Below the pieces are notes generated by a model. That model was not told the origin of the DNA and searched no databases. It worked only from the letters and a program-made list of their open reading frames with translations. Shown piece after piece: positions 1 through 7,145 of a DNA stretch of 15,198 bases. A program made the translations under genes and the position numbers. Numbering within the stretch: the first letter of the stretch is position 1; the number at the start of each line of letters is the position of its first letter. This DNA is from an uncultured Eubacteriales bacterium (GTDB lineage: Bacteria; Bacillota; Clostridia; Oscillospirales; Acutalibacteraceae), in NCBI GenBank assembly GCA_934476545.1, contig CAKSOB010000031.1:1-15198 (forward strand), read 5' to 3'.

Positions 1-256
1 CTGCAATTTTGTAACGGCAGGAGCCTAGGGCGGAAGAAGGAGTATACATCATACGCTCCAGTTCTTCTGCGTCCTCCTTGCTCATATCATACAGATTATC
101 ATTCAGAACACCTACAATGCCATTTGCAGCACCGTAAACCGCAGTGATGCAATCAGCATCCAGCGCAGTACGAATTACACCGTAAGCACTGGCATTGATA
201 ACGGAAGTAGGGCCTCCGGATTGACCGATAATACATGCGCCTCTTAATTCACTCAT
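1..256 (-). CDS. Diphosphate-type 6-phosphofructokinase, N-terminal part (runs off the left edge)
   Basis: The gene reads leftward from an ATG at 254-256 and leaves the window after 85 codons. The N-terminus contains GACIIGQSGGPTSVINAS, the phosphofructokinase phosphate-binding glycine loop. The stretch ending ALGSCRYKI resembles the PPi-dependent (Pfp) branch more than the short ATP-dependent bacterial PfkA. The family phosphorylates fructose 6-phosphate to fructose 1,6-bisphosphate in the cytoplasm; PPi-type enzymes use pyrophosphate and are reversible. A GGAGG lies 8 bases before the ATG, and a good promoter lies at 308-336. The gene is codirectional with gatB but separated from it by a terminator, so it is probably its own transcription unit. 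The phosphate-donor assignment is inferred from the N-terminus only, because the diagnostic active-site residues lie outside the window. Confidence 0.85.
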   Translation of the reverse strand, partial: MSELRGACIIGQSGGPTSVINASAYGVIRTALDADCITAVYGAANGIVGVLNDNLYDMSKEDAEELERMMYTPSSALGSCRYKIA

Positions 257-307
257 GGTTGAATCCTCCAAAATTTCAATACTTTTTTCTTCTGAGAATA
301 TACATTT

Positions 308-336
308 AGTATACCACATTGCAAAAACGATGGCAA
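308..336 (-). promoter_or_regulatory. Sigma-A promoter of the phosphofructokinase gene
   Basis: On the minus strand a TTGCCA (-35, 331-336) is followed after exactly 17 bases by TATACT (-10, 308-313). The -10 is preceded by TGG, an extended -10. Transcription would start near 300 and reach the ATG at 256 with a short leader. Confidence 0.75.
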
Positions 337-401
337 CGGTTTCCACAAAGTTCTTGTAGAAAATAAACTATCCATCTCAAATAATTTGTGCAGAGCAAAT
401 A

Positions 402-439
402 AAAAAGACATCTCAAAATTGGTTCTGAGGTGTCTTTTT
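402..439 (-). terminator. Rho-independent terminator after gatB
   Basis: A 14-base-pair stem (402-415 with 426-439, one G-U pair) encloses a 10-base loop. On the minus strand it is followed by a T-rich tail. It starts 11 bases past the gatB stop and ends the aspS-gatCAB operon before the phosphofructokinase promoter. The A/T flanks could let it work in both directions, but no plus-strand gene needs it. Confidence 0.85.
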
Positions 440-449
440 CGTGTTTGTT

Positions 450-1871
450 TTATGCGTTTTCCCGAATCATAGCAGCCAATACTTTCTCGGCTTCTACAGC
501 ATCGGCTTTACCGCGAGAGTTCTTCATAACGTAGCCCAACAGAGATTTGAGCGCTTTTTCCTTACCGCCCAAGTAGTCTGCCACAGCGTTTGGACTGTTG
601 GCAATGGACTCACTGCACAGCTTGCGGAGGGTATCCTCATCAATGCCGCCCATATCATTTTCGGAGATAAAGTCGGCGTAAGGCTTGCCTTCATCTAGCA
701 TTTTTTCCAGTGTGGACTTCATCAGGTTATTTTTGATTTTGCCGCTTTCCAGCAACAGAACCAAATCCCGCAGATATTCCGGTGAAATGGAAATCTCAAA
801 GGTTTCCTTTTCGGCTTCTGTTTCCACACGGCGGAATACCTGACCGATGATGCAGTTTGCAACGGTCTTTTTGTTTTGAACACCTTCGGAAGCGGCTTCA
901 AAATACTCTGCAATCCGACGATATTTTGTCAGCAGTGCAGCGTCGGTTTCGGATAAACCGATTTCATTTACATAACGCTCCACCTTTTGATCCGGCAGCT
1001 CCGGTAGCTCGGCAGAAAGACGAGCAACGGTTTCCGGATCTACGGAGATAGTAACCAAGTCCGGATCACGGAAGTAACGGTAGTCGTTGGCATCTTCCTT
1101 GCCACGCATACTCTCGGTGCGATCCTCTTCTACGATGTAACGCAGAGTTTCCTGCTCTACTTGCTCGCCGCTGTCCAGAATGTCGGTTTGGCGTTCAATC
1201 TCATACCGCATGGCACGTTCCATGAAGGTGTAGGAGTTCATGTTTTTAATCTCGGTACGAGTGCCGTATTCCTCGCTGCCCATAGGACGCAGGGAGATGT
1301 TAACGTCGCTTCGCACACTGCCTTCCTGCATTCGGCAGTCGGATACACCGATGTAGCGCATGATGCTTTGCAGCTTTTCCATGTACTCCCGTGCTTCTTC
1401 AATGCTGCGGATATCCGGCTCGGATACAATCTCAATCAGCGGAACGCCGCCACGGTTATAGTCTACATAGGTGCCACCCTTTTGGTGAACCAGTTTGCCC
1501 GCATCTTCTTCGATGTGAATGTGGTTAATGCGAATTTTTCTGCCGTTGGACAGCTTGATGTAGCCGTTTTTGCACAGCGGCATATCGAACTGGGAAATTT
1601 GATATGCTTTTGGCAGGTCGGGATAGCAGTAGTTTTTTCTGTCCATCTTAGAAATCGGAGCGATTTCGCAGTTGGTTGCCAAACCGGCCTTGATGGCATA
1701 TTCCACAACCTGCTTGTTGAGAATCGGCAAGGTGCCCGGCAATCCGATGCACACCGGACAGCAGTGGGTGTTTTGGTCGCCGCCAAATTCTGTGGTGCAA
1801 CTGCAGAAAATTTTCGTTTTGGTGGAAAGCTCTACGTGCGTTTCCAAGCCGCAGACGATTTCGTATTTCAT
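450..1871 (-). CDS. gatB: Asp-tRNA(Asn)/Glu-tRNA(Gln) amidotransferase subunit B
   Basis: GatB is the kinase and tRNA-binding subunit of GatCAB. It activates the side chain of Asp or Glu on mischarged tRNA with ATP so that ammonia from GatA can form the amide. The 473-residue length is normal. Visible marks are the start YEIVCGLETHVEL, a zinc-type cysteine set (C23, C25, C38, C41), and the family signature VDYNRGGVPLIE at about 136-147. The C-terminal 150 residues look like the helical GatB/YqeY tRNA-binding tail. Its ATG overlaps the gatA stop by four bases (ATGA at 1868-1871), which suggests translational coupling. It is the last gene of the operon, followed by the terminator at 402-439. 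I see no defect. Confidence 0.97.
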   Translation of the reverse strand: MKYEIVCGLETHVELSTKTKIFCSCTTEFGGDQNTHCCPVCIGLPGTLPILNKQVVEYAIKAGLATNCEIAPISKMDRKNYCYPDLPKAYQISQFDMPLCKNGYIKLSNGRKIRINHIHIEEDAGKLVHQKGGTYVDYNRGGVPLIEIVSEPDIRSIEEAREYMEKLQSIMRYIGVSDCRMQEGSVRSDVNISLRPMGSEEYGTRTEIKNMNSYTFMERAMRYEIERQTDILDSGEQVEQETLRYIVEEDRTESMRGKEDANDYRYFRDPDLVTISVDPETVARLSAELPELPDQKVERYVNEIGLSETDAALLTKYRRIAEYFEAASEGVQNKKTVANCIIGQVFRRVETEAEKETFEISISPEYLRDLVLLLESGKIKNNLMKSTLEKMLDEGKPYADFISENDMGGIDEDTLRKLCSESIANSPNAVADYLGGKEKALKSLLGYVMKNSRGKADAVEAEKVLAAMIRENA

Positions 1872-3325
1872 AGTCTTACCCCCAATTCTGTTGCCTTAAA
1901 TGCGTTTGCGCTTGTCATTTGCTCAAACTGATAAGCAGCATTCAGCACGGTAGCTTCGTCAAAGCGCTTGCCGATAATCTGCAAACCGATTGGCATTCCG
2001 TTTTTGTCAAAACCGCATGGAACGGAAACTGCCGGCAGACCTGCGATATTCACCGGAACAGTGCAAATATCGGTGAGGTAGTTTTCGGTAGCGCTTTGTT
2101 GTTTGTGACCGCTTTGGAATGCAGTCATCGGAACAGTAGGAGCAGCAATGAAATCGCAGTTTTTGAAGATTTCTTCAAAGGAAGCAACAATCTTGCCACG
2201 CACTGCCTGTGCCTTTTTATAGAACGCATCGTAGTAGCCGGCGCTCAGAACATAAGTACCCAGCAGGATACGGCGCTTTACTTCATCACCGAAGCCCTCG
2301 CTTCTGGTGCGGCAAATCATCTCGTTAATATCATTGTAGCTCGGAACCTTGTAGCCGTAACGAATACCGTCGTAACGACCCAAGTTAGAGGAGGCCTCTG
2401 CACAAGCGAGAATATAGTAAACCGGCAGACCGTAGTGAATTTCCGGCATGGAGAATTCTACAACCTCTGCGCCCAAATCTTTATATACCTGAATGGCGTT
2501 GTCCATTGCAGTTTGTACATCGCTGCCAATGCCCTCGAAGTATTCCTTGATGATACCTACCTTTTTGCCCTTGAGGCTGTTGCCCAAGGTTGGAACGGTT
2601 GGGTCACAACCCTGAGAGGTGGAGTCGTGGGTATCCTTCAATGCAATGGCATCGAATACGATAGCAGCATCTTCTACGGAAGTGGTGATCGGTCCGATTT
2701 GGTCAAAGCTGGATGCAAATGCGATCAAACCGTAACGGGATACGCTGCCGTAGGTTGGCTTCAAACCAACGATACCACAGAAGCTGGCAGGCTGACGGAT
2801 AGATCCGCCGGTGTCGGAACCCAGCGCAAAAGCAGCCAGATTGCCGCCAACAGCAGAAGCGCCGCCGCCGGAGCTGCCGCCTGCTACATGGTTTAAGTTG
2901 TGTGGGTTTTTTGCGCCGCCAAAATAGGAGGTTTCGCAGGTGGAACCCATAGCGAACTCATCCATGTTGGTTTTACCCAACAGAACAGTGCCTTGGTTTT
3001 GGAGCAGCTCCCAAACGGTTGCATCGTAAATCGGCACATAGTTCTCTAACATTTTAGAGCAGCAGGTGGTTTCAATGCCACGGGTGGAAATATTATCCTT
3101 CAGTGTCATCGGGACACCTGCCAAAGGACCCAGCGGAAGATTTTTTGCAATGCGCTCGTCAATCTCTTTGGCAGAATCCAAAGCCAGATCCGGTGTTACT
3201 TTTACATAAGCGTTAAGGGAAGGGTTGTCCTGCTCAATGGCACGGAGATACTTCTCGGTCAACTCCACACAGGAAATCTGCTTTGTGGTGAGCAGTTCAT
3301 TGATGGTTTTAATTGTTCCTTTCAT
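1868..3325 (-). CDS. gatA: Asp-tRNA(Asn)/Glu-tRNA(Gln) amidotransferase subunit A
   Basis: GatA is the glutaminase subunit of GatCAB. It hydrolyses glutamine and passes ammonia to the GatB active site. The 485-residue protein has the amidase signature fold. The Ser-cisSer-Lys triad is readable as K76 (in MTLKDN), S151 (in GGSSGGG) and S175 (in DTGGSIRQPA), spaced as in characterised GatA proteins. It lies 19 bases after gatC and overlaps gatB by four bases, so the three subunits are made from one message. The start ATG at 3323-3325 gives the usual N-terminus, beginning with a short helix before the amidase core. Nothing unusual is seen. Confidence 0.97.
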   Translation of the reverse strand: MKGTIKTINELLTTKQISCVELTEKYLRAIEQDNPSLNAYVKVTPDLALDSAKEIDERIAKNLPLGPLAGVPMTLKDNISTRGIETTCCSKMLENYVPIYDATVWELLQNQGTVLLGKTNMDEFAMGSTCETSYFGGAKNPHNLNHVAGGSSGGGASAVGGNLAAFALGSDTGGSIRQPASFCGIVGLKPTYGSVSRYGLIAFASSFDQIGPITTSVEDAAIVFDAIALKDTHDSTSQGCDPTVPTLGNSLKGKKVGIIKEYFEGIGSDVQTAMDNAIQVYKDLGAEVVEFSMPEIHYGLPVYYILACAEASSNLGRYDGIRYGYKVPSYNDINEMICRTRSEGFGDEVKRRILLGTYVLSAGYYDAFYKKAQAVRGKIVASFEEIFKNCDFIAAPTVPMTAFQSGHKQQSATENYLTDICTVPVNIAGLPAVSVPCGFDKNGMPIGLQIIGKRFDEATVLNAAYQFEQMTSANAFKATELGVRL

Positions 3326-3344
3326 CCTGATAACCCACCTTTCC

Positions 3345-3626
3345 TTAGGAGCGTTTCTTTACAAGGAAATAGCCGTCGTCTTGGCTTTCCGCATTGTAAA
3401 GAATTTCTTCTCGGGGGTAAGAGGGAACCACCTCATCCTCCCGCAGAACGTTAGACAGTTGATTGATATTATCAAAATCACAGCCATCGGTAGCAGCTGC
3501 GTTAATGGTATCCGCAAAGGAAATAATCTGGCTCATATCCTCTGTAAGCTGATCCAGTTCGGACTGGTCAATATACAGCTTGGAAAGTCTTGCCATTTGA
3601 ATCACATCTTCGTGCGTTACTTTCAT
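3345..3626 (-). CDS. gatC: Asp-tRNA(Asn)/Glu-tRNA(Gln) amidotransferase subunit C
   Basis: GatC is the small belt-like subunit that wraps GatA and GatB and stabilises the complex. The 93-residue protein begins MKVTHEDVIQMARLSKL, the usual GatC start with its first helix. It keeps the central segment ending in a 'REDEVVPS' motif (compare the common L-R-x-D). I chose the ATG at 3624-3626 rather than a TTG 18 bases upstream, because AAAGGGAG lies about 7 bases before the ATG and family members begin at this methionine. It follows aspS by 23 bases and precedes gatA by 19, inside one operon. Confidence 0.93.
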   Translation of the reverse strand: MKVTHEDVIQMARLSKLYIDQSELDQLTEDMSQIISFADTINAAATDGCDFDNINQLSNVLREDEVVPSYPREEILYNAESQDDGYFLVKKRS

Positions 3627-3649
3627 GTGGGGACTCCCTTTCAAAAAAA

Positions 3650-5410
3650 TTAGTTGGTGCTGCGAATGCGAATATGCACTTCACGGAGCTGCTGCTCGGT
3701 AACCTCGGTTGGTGCGCCCAACAGCAGGTCTTGTGCATTGCTGTTCATTGGGAATGCAATGACCTCACGGATGTTTTCTTCGCCGGTGAGGAGCATCAGC
3801 ATACGGTCAATACCCGGCGCCATACCTGCGTGTGGCGGAGCGCCGTATTTGAAGGCGTTATACAATGCGCCGAATTTTTCTGCAATGGTTTCTTCGGTGT
3901 AGCCTGCAATTTCAAAAGCACGGAGCATGATGTCCAAATCGTGGTTCCGAACAGCGCCGGAGGACAGCTCAATGCCGTTGCAAACGATGTCGTACTGATA
4001 TGCCAGAATCTCAGTTGGATCTTTGGTGTTCAGTGCTTCCAGACCGCCCTGTGGCATGGAGAATGGGTTGTGGGTGAAAATGTGTTTGCCGGTTTCTTCG
4101 TCAATCTCATACATTGGGAAGTCTACGATGAAGCACATCTTAAAGCAATCCTCGTCGATGAGGTTCAGTCTTCTTGCTACTTCGTCACGAATTTGACCTG
4201 CCAGCTTTGCAGCAGCCATTTCTTCGTCAGCAATAAAGTACAATACACAACCCGGCTTCAGGGCAGCTTTTTCTGCTAGAACAGCCTTTTGGTCGTCAGG
4301 GATGAACTTGTCGATCGGGCCCAGGTAGGTCATCTCGTCGGTAACCTTAATGTAGCCCAGACCCATCATACCCAGTTCTTCTCTTGCGTATTTCTCCATC
4401 TTCTCAAAGAAGCCCTTGGACTGGGAAGCAGCGTTCGGCACATTGATGGCACGAACGGTCTTGCCCTTAAACGGCTTAAAGGTAGACTCCTCAAAGATTT
4501 CGGATACGTCTACGATTTCCAGTGGGTTTCTCAAATCCGGCTTGTCGGTACCATAGCGAAGCATTGCCTCTTTGTATGGAATCCGTGGGAACGGAGCAGG
4601 GGAAACCGGCTTGTCGCTGAACTTGGTGAATACTTCGTACAGCACTTCTTCTGCAATCTTCAGAACATCTTCCTGTGTTGCAAATGCCATTTCAAAGTCC
4701 AGCTGATAGAATTCACCCGGAGAGCGGTCTGCTCTGGCGTCTTCATCACGGAAGCAGGGAGCGATCTGGAAGTAACGGTCAAAACCGGATACCATCAAAA
4801 GCTGCTTGAAAATCTGTGGAGCCTGTGGCAAAGCGTAGAACTTTCCGTGGTGCTTTCTGCTTGGAATCAGGTAATCTCTTGCGCCTTCCGGAGAGGAGGT
4901 GGAGAGGATTGGAGTTTGAATATCCAAGAAGCCCATCTCTGTCATCTTGTTTCGCAGGAAGGAAATCACCTGAGAACGCATGATGATGTTGTTGTGTACC
5001 TTTGGGTTCCGCAGGTCTAAGAAGCGATACTTCAAACGAACATCTTCCTTAACCTCTTTGGAGGTTTCTACCTCAAATGGCAGGTTGTTTGGGGACTTGC
5101 CCAGAACACGCAGGGTTTCTGCCATTACTTCTACCGTACCGGTAGCCAGTTTTGGGTTGATGGTTTCTTCATCACGGAGTACCACTTTACCGCCGGCGGT
5201 GAGCGCACACTCCTTGTGAACGTCTTTGAGCAGCTCGTCGTTATGCACAACCACCTGCACAACGCCGTATTGGTCACGGAGATCTAAAAAAATAACGCCG
5301 CCGTGGTCACGGATGTTTTCTACCCATCCGGCAACACGCACGTCTTTTCCAATGTCATTTTCGCTGACAGCACCACACAGGTGTGTCCGATATTCATTCA
5401 CACAAAGCAT
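3650..5410 (-). CDS. aspS: Aspartyl-tRNA synthetase, bacterial type, probably nondiscriminating
   Basis: This class IIb enzyme attaches aspartate to tRNA(Asp). The 586 residues show an N-terminal OB-fold anticodon-binding domain (about 1-105), the class II catalytic core with motif 2 around FRDEDARADRSPGEF, a bacterial GAD-type insertion (about 290-420), and motif 3 as GMAPGIDRMLMLL near the C-terminus. The RDHGG segment has His36 where characterised nondiscriminating bacterial AspRS enzymes carry histidine and discriminating ones tend to carry leucine. That position, and the fixed linkage to gatCAB, suggest it also makes Asp-tRNA(Asn) for transamidation; this is inference. AAAGGA lies 8 bases before the ATG. 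It is the first gene of the operon, with a promoter at 5491-5519. Confidence 0.96.
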   Translation of the reverse strand: MLCVNEYRTHLCGAVSENDIGKDVRVAGWVENIRDHGGVIFLDLRDQYGVVQVVVHNDELLKDVHKECALTAGGKVVLRDEETINPKLATGTVEVMAETLRVLGKSPNNLPFEVETSKEVKEDVRLKYRFLDLRNPKVHNNIIMRSQVISFLRNKMTEMGFLDIQTPILSTSSPEGARDYLIPSRKHHGKFYALPQAPQIFKQLLMVSGFDRYFQIAPCFRDEDARADRSPGEFYQLDFEMAFATQEDVLKIAEEVLYEVFTKFSDKPVSPAPFPRIPYKEAMLRYGTDKPDLRNPLEIVDVSEIFEESTFKPFKGKTVRAINVPNAASQSKGFFEKMEKYAREELGMMGLGYIKVTDEMTYLGPIDKFIPDDQKAVLAEKAALKPGCVLYFIADEEMAAAKLAGQIRDEVARRLNLIDEDCFKMCFIVDFPMYEIDEETGKHIFTHNPFSMPQGGLEALNTKDPTEILAYQYDIVCNGIELSSGAVRNHDLDIMLRAFEIAGYTEETIAEKFGALYNAFKYGAPPHAGMAPGIDRMLMLLTGEENIREVIAFPMNSNAQDLLLGAPTEVTEQQLREVHIRIRSTN

Positions 5411-5447
5411 ATTGTAGATCCTTTCTAGAAATAAAAGTTCGGTCGCA

Positions 5448-5470
5448 TGGTAAGCGGGTACACCTTACCA
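5448..5470 (-). promoter_or_regulatory. Hairpin in the aspS leader
   Basis: The predicted aspS transcript (start near 5484) contains TGGTAAG, a 9-base loop and CTTACCA, a perfect 7-base-pair stem. It begins about 14 bases into the leader and ends about 38 bases before the aspS ATG. I find no T-box signature (AGGGTGG-ACCGCG type), so this is not a recognised tRNA-sensing leader. It could be a stability element or a protein-binding site. Confidence 0.5.
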
Positions 5471-5490
5471 CTTTAATACATACATTTGGA

Positions 5491-5519
5491 ATTATAACAC
5501 AATTTCGCAAAAATTGCAC
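5491..5519 (-). promoter_or_regulatory. Promoter of the aspS-gatCAB operon
   Basis: On the minus strand a perfect TATAAT (5491-5496) is preceded by TGT, giving an extended -10. The -35 at 17-base spacing is GTGCAA (5514-5519), a poor match; extended -10 promoters often tolerate this. The implied leader is about 74 bases. Confidence 0.65.
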
Positions 5520-5624
5520 TATGAAAATACAAATTTTCAAAAAATATAGGGGTTGCAGTTCTGCGGTTTCTATGAAAAATTTTCGGGTATTTAGAATGTA
5601 ATCTCCGTTACGTTTCGGGACAAC

Positions 5625-5652
5625 AAAAAGGATGCTCTTTGAAAAGCATTCC
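5625..5652 (-). terminator. Terminator-like hairpin in the aspS/yetF spacer
   Basis: Read on the minus strand, GG-A-ATGCT pairs with AGCAT-CC around an 8-base loop (one bulge) and is followed by TTTTT. It lies upstream of the aspS promoter, so it would not end any annotated gene. It could end a short minus-strand transcript from the spacer or block antisense reading into aspS. The stem is short, so it is only a candidate. Confidence 0.4.
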
Positions 5653-5670
5653 CTGCCATTTCTTGGATTA

Positions 5671-5704
5671 TGCCGCTGTCCCCGGGCTTGTGGGTATAAC
5701 GGCA
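5671..5704. other. Imperfect hairpin of unknown role before yetF
   Basis: TGCCG (5671-5675) pairs with CGGCA (5700-5704), with an inner CCC/GGG pairing. Together with 5625-5652 it makes an approximately 80-base structured block in the 331-base divergent spacer 5411-5741. The rest of the spacer holds the aspS promoter and leader, AT-rich DNA around 5500-5600, and the yetF ribosome binding site. I could not match the block to an RNA family I know. Confidence 0.35.
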
Positions 5705-5741
5705 CAAAAATCACAAAAGCTAGCAGAAAAGGAGGAGCGCT

Positions 5742-6446
5742 ATGGAGGTTTTAAAGATATTATTTACGTCGTTCACATCGGTGGCAGCGTTGTTTTTTCT
5801 GACAAAGCTGATGGGTAATCGGCAAATGTCCCAGTTGAGTATGTTTGATTATATTAACGGTATTACCATCGGTTCCATTGCCGCAGAAATGGCAACGTCC
5901 ATTGACGGCGATTTTTGGCAGCCACTGGTTGCTATGGGTGTATATGGAGCGTTGTCGATTTTGATTTCTTTTGTAACAGAGCGGTCTATGAAATTGCGTC
6001 GCTTCCTTACGGGAAAACCCTTGGTATTGTATGAAAAAGGCAAGCTATACCGTTGGAATTTGCAAAAAGCAAAGCTGGATGTCAACGAGTTTTTAACCCA
6101 ATGTCGTTCCAATGGCTACTTCGATTTAAGTCAACTGGAAGCGGCGATTTTAGAAACCAATGGACGGGTCAGCTTTTTGCCTAAGGGAGAATATCGTCCG
6201 GTTACGCCGTCGGACTTGGAATTGCAGGTGAGTAAGGATGGATTAGTGGCAAATGTGATTATTGACGGAAAAGTGATGGAGGAAAACTTAAAGAATATCG
6301 GCAATAATCGAGAGTGGTTGGAAAAACAACTGCAACAAAACCACCTTACCGTAAAAGAAATTTTGCTGGCAACCTGCGACCAACAGAATCAGTTTACGGT
6401 TTATAAGCGGATTCCGGAGGGAAAGGAACGAGATTTACTGCAATAG
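5742..6446 (+). CDS. YetF-family (DUF421) membrane protein
   Basis: The 234-residue protein has three likely membrane helices (about 3-24, 33-53, 57-80). A soluble DUF421 domain follows, with the family-typical segment GKPLVLYEKGKLY at about 90-102, the region around CRSNGYFDLSQLEAAI, and a hydrophilic tail. The start MEVLKI...LTKLMGNRQMSQLSMFDY is characteristic of the YetF/YdfR/YrbG group. Members form membrane oligomers; some relatives are tied to spore germination behaviour in Bacillus, but the biochemical role is not settled and I assign none. The RBS GGAGG sits 6 bases before the ATG. It ends with TAG, which shows that TAG is used as a real stop here. No clear promoter was found upstream. 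Confidence 0.9.
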   Translation: MEVLKILFTSFTSVAALFFLTKLMGNRQMSQLSMFDYINGITIGSIAAEMATSIDGDFWQPLVAMGVYGALSILISFVTERSMKLRRFLTGKPLVLYEKGKLYRWNLQKAKLDVNEFLTQCRSNGYFDLSQLEAAILETNGRVSFLPKGEYRPVTPSDLELQVSKDGLVANVIIDGKVMEENLKNIGNNREWLEKQLQQNHLTVKEILLATCDQQNQFTVYKRIPEGKERDLLQ

Positions 6447-6471
6447 GTTGAGAAAGTTTTGTGAAAAAATT

Positions 6472-6500
6472 TTGTATTCTGTTCGATTCTATGCTATACT
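6472..6500 (+). promoter_or_regulatory. Promoter of the PAP2 phosphatase gene
   Basis: TTGTAT (6472-6477), a 17-base spacer and TATACT (6495-6500), the latter preceded by TGC as an extended -10. It lies just after the yetF stop, so the downstream gene need not depend on yetF transcription. Confidence 0.65.
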
Positions 6501-6532
6501 GATACAAAATTAGGGGAAAAGAGGACAAGGGA

Positions 6533-7042
6533 ATGCAAAGAAAATTCTACACATCTTTGGTGGAGAAGATCCGTTCAAATCCATTGTTGTGCAAAGTTGT
6601 AACCATACTCTGCAAAGGGCTGCCGTGGCTTGTGGTAGCAGCGTATGGCGTCACTTTGGTGGTTCTGCTTTGCACATGGAACTTGAAATGGATTTTCTTT
6701 GTAATTGTTCCGGCAGTCACGGTGGTTCTGGTTACGCTGTTGCGCAATGCGTTAAATCGTCCTCGCCCCTTTGAACGGTACGGGTACACGCCCTTGGTTT
6801 CTCACGGAAAAGGAAAGTCCTTTCCCAGTCGGCACACCGCTTGTGCTGTTGTCATTGGTATGGCGTGTTATTATGTGCATCCGGCGTATGGAATCCCCAT
6901 GTTGGTTTTGTCGGCAGCCGTTGGCGTTACACGAGTAATGGCAGGCGTGCATCACATCATGGATGTCCTTGCCGGAGCCGCCATCAGTGTGGCTTGCGGA
7001 TTATTGGGATTCGTTGTGTTTGCACCGTTGTTTGGTTTATAA
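6533..7042 (+). CDS. PAP2-family membrane phosphatase
   Basis: The 169-residue protein is a small integral membrane phosphatase of the type 2 phosphatidic acid phosphatase group. The three catalytic motifs are readable. Motif 1 is R71-x6-R78-P79, with arginine in place of the usual lysine. Motif 2 is PSRH (98-101), a variant of PSGH. Motif 3 is R134-x5-H140-x3-D144, with H140 as the probable nucleophile and D144 as its partner. Hydrophobic helices lie at about 30-49, 54-70, 103-118, 121-133 and 146-167. Family members act on lipid phosphates such as phosphatidate, phosphatidylglycerophosphate or undecaprenyl pyrophosphate; the substrate here cannot be told from sequence. A GAGG lies 8 bases before the ATG. 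It has its own promoter and ends at a shared convergent terminator. Confidence 0.9.
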   Translation: MQRKFYTSLVEKIRSNPLLCKVVTILCKGLPWLVVAAYGVTLVVLLCTWNLKWIFFVIVPAVTVVLVTLLRNALNRPRPFERYGYTPLVSHGKGKSFPSRHTACAVVIGMACYYVHPAYGIPMLVLSAAVGVTRVMAGVHHIMDVLAGAAISVACGLLGFVVFAPLFGL

Positions 7043-7050
7043 AAAAGAAA

Positions 7051-7088
7051 TTCCCTACCGCATCCATTTTGCATGGAACGATAGGGAA
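7051..7088 (+). terminator. Hairpin directly after the PAP2 gene
   Basis: TTCCCTA (7051-7057) pairs with TAGGGAA (7082-7088), with an inner TCCAT/ATGGA stem (7063-7067 with 7073-7077). There is no T-run after it, so it may be an accessory stem to the stronger terminator that follows. Confidence 0.45.
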
Positions 7089-7089
7089 G

Positions 7090-7127
7090 AAGAAAGCTCC
7101 TGGGATTTTTATCCGAGGAGCTTTCTT
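7090..7127. terminator. Bidirectional terminator between the PAP2 gene and the decarboxylase operon
   Basis: A perfect 12-base inverted repeat AAGAAAGCTCCT / AGGAGCTTTCTT (7090-7101 and 7116-7127) has a nested GGAT/ATCC and a T-rich edge on both strands. It lies between two converging genes (stops at 7042 and 7146) and can end both transcripts. Confidence 0.85.
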
Positions 7128-7145
7128 TATGATGTTATGTAAGAA

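Noticed and set aside
1161..2896. Long plus-strand open frames (256 and 325 codons) opposite gatB and gatA
   Set aside because: They lie antisense to two fully recognisable genes, show no family features and no ribosome binding sites. They are shadows caused by codon bias.
5411..5490. T-box riboswitch in front of aspS
   Set aside because: T-boxes are common before synthetase operons, but the conserved AGGGTGG-ACCGCG-type antiterminator sequence and a leader terminator are absent, and the leader is only about 74 bases.
5394..5714. 106-codon minus-strand frame ending inside aspS
   Set aside because: It overlaps the aspS promoter and leader, has no ribosome binding site and shows no recognisable family. 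The DNA is better explained as regulatory.
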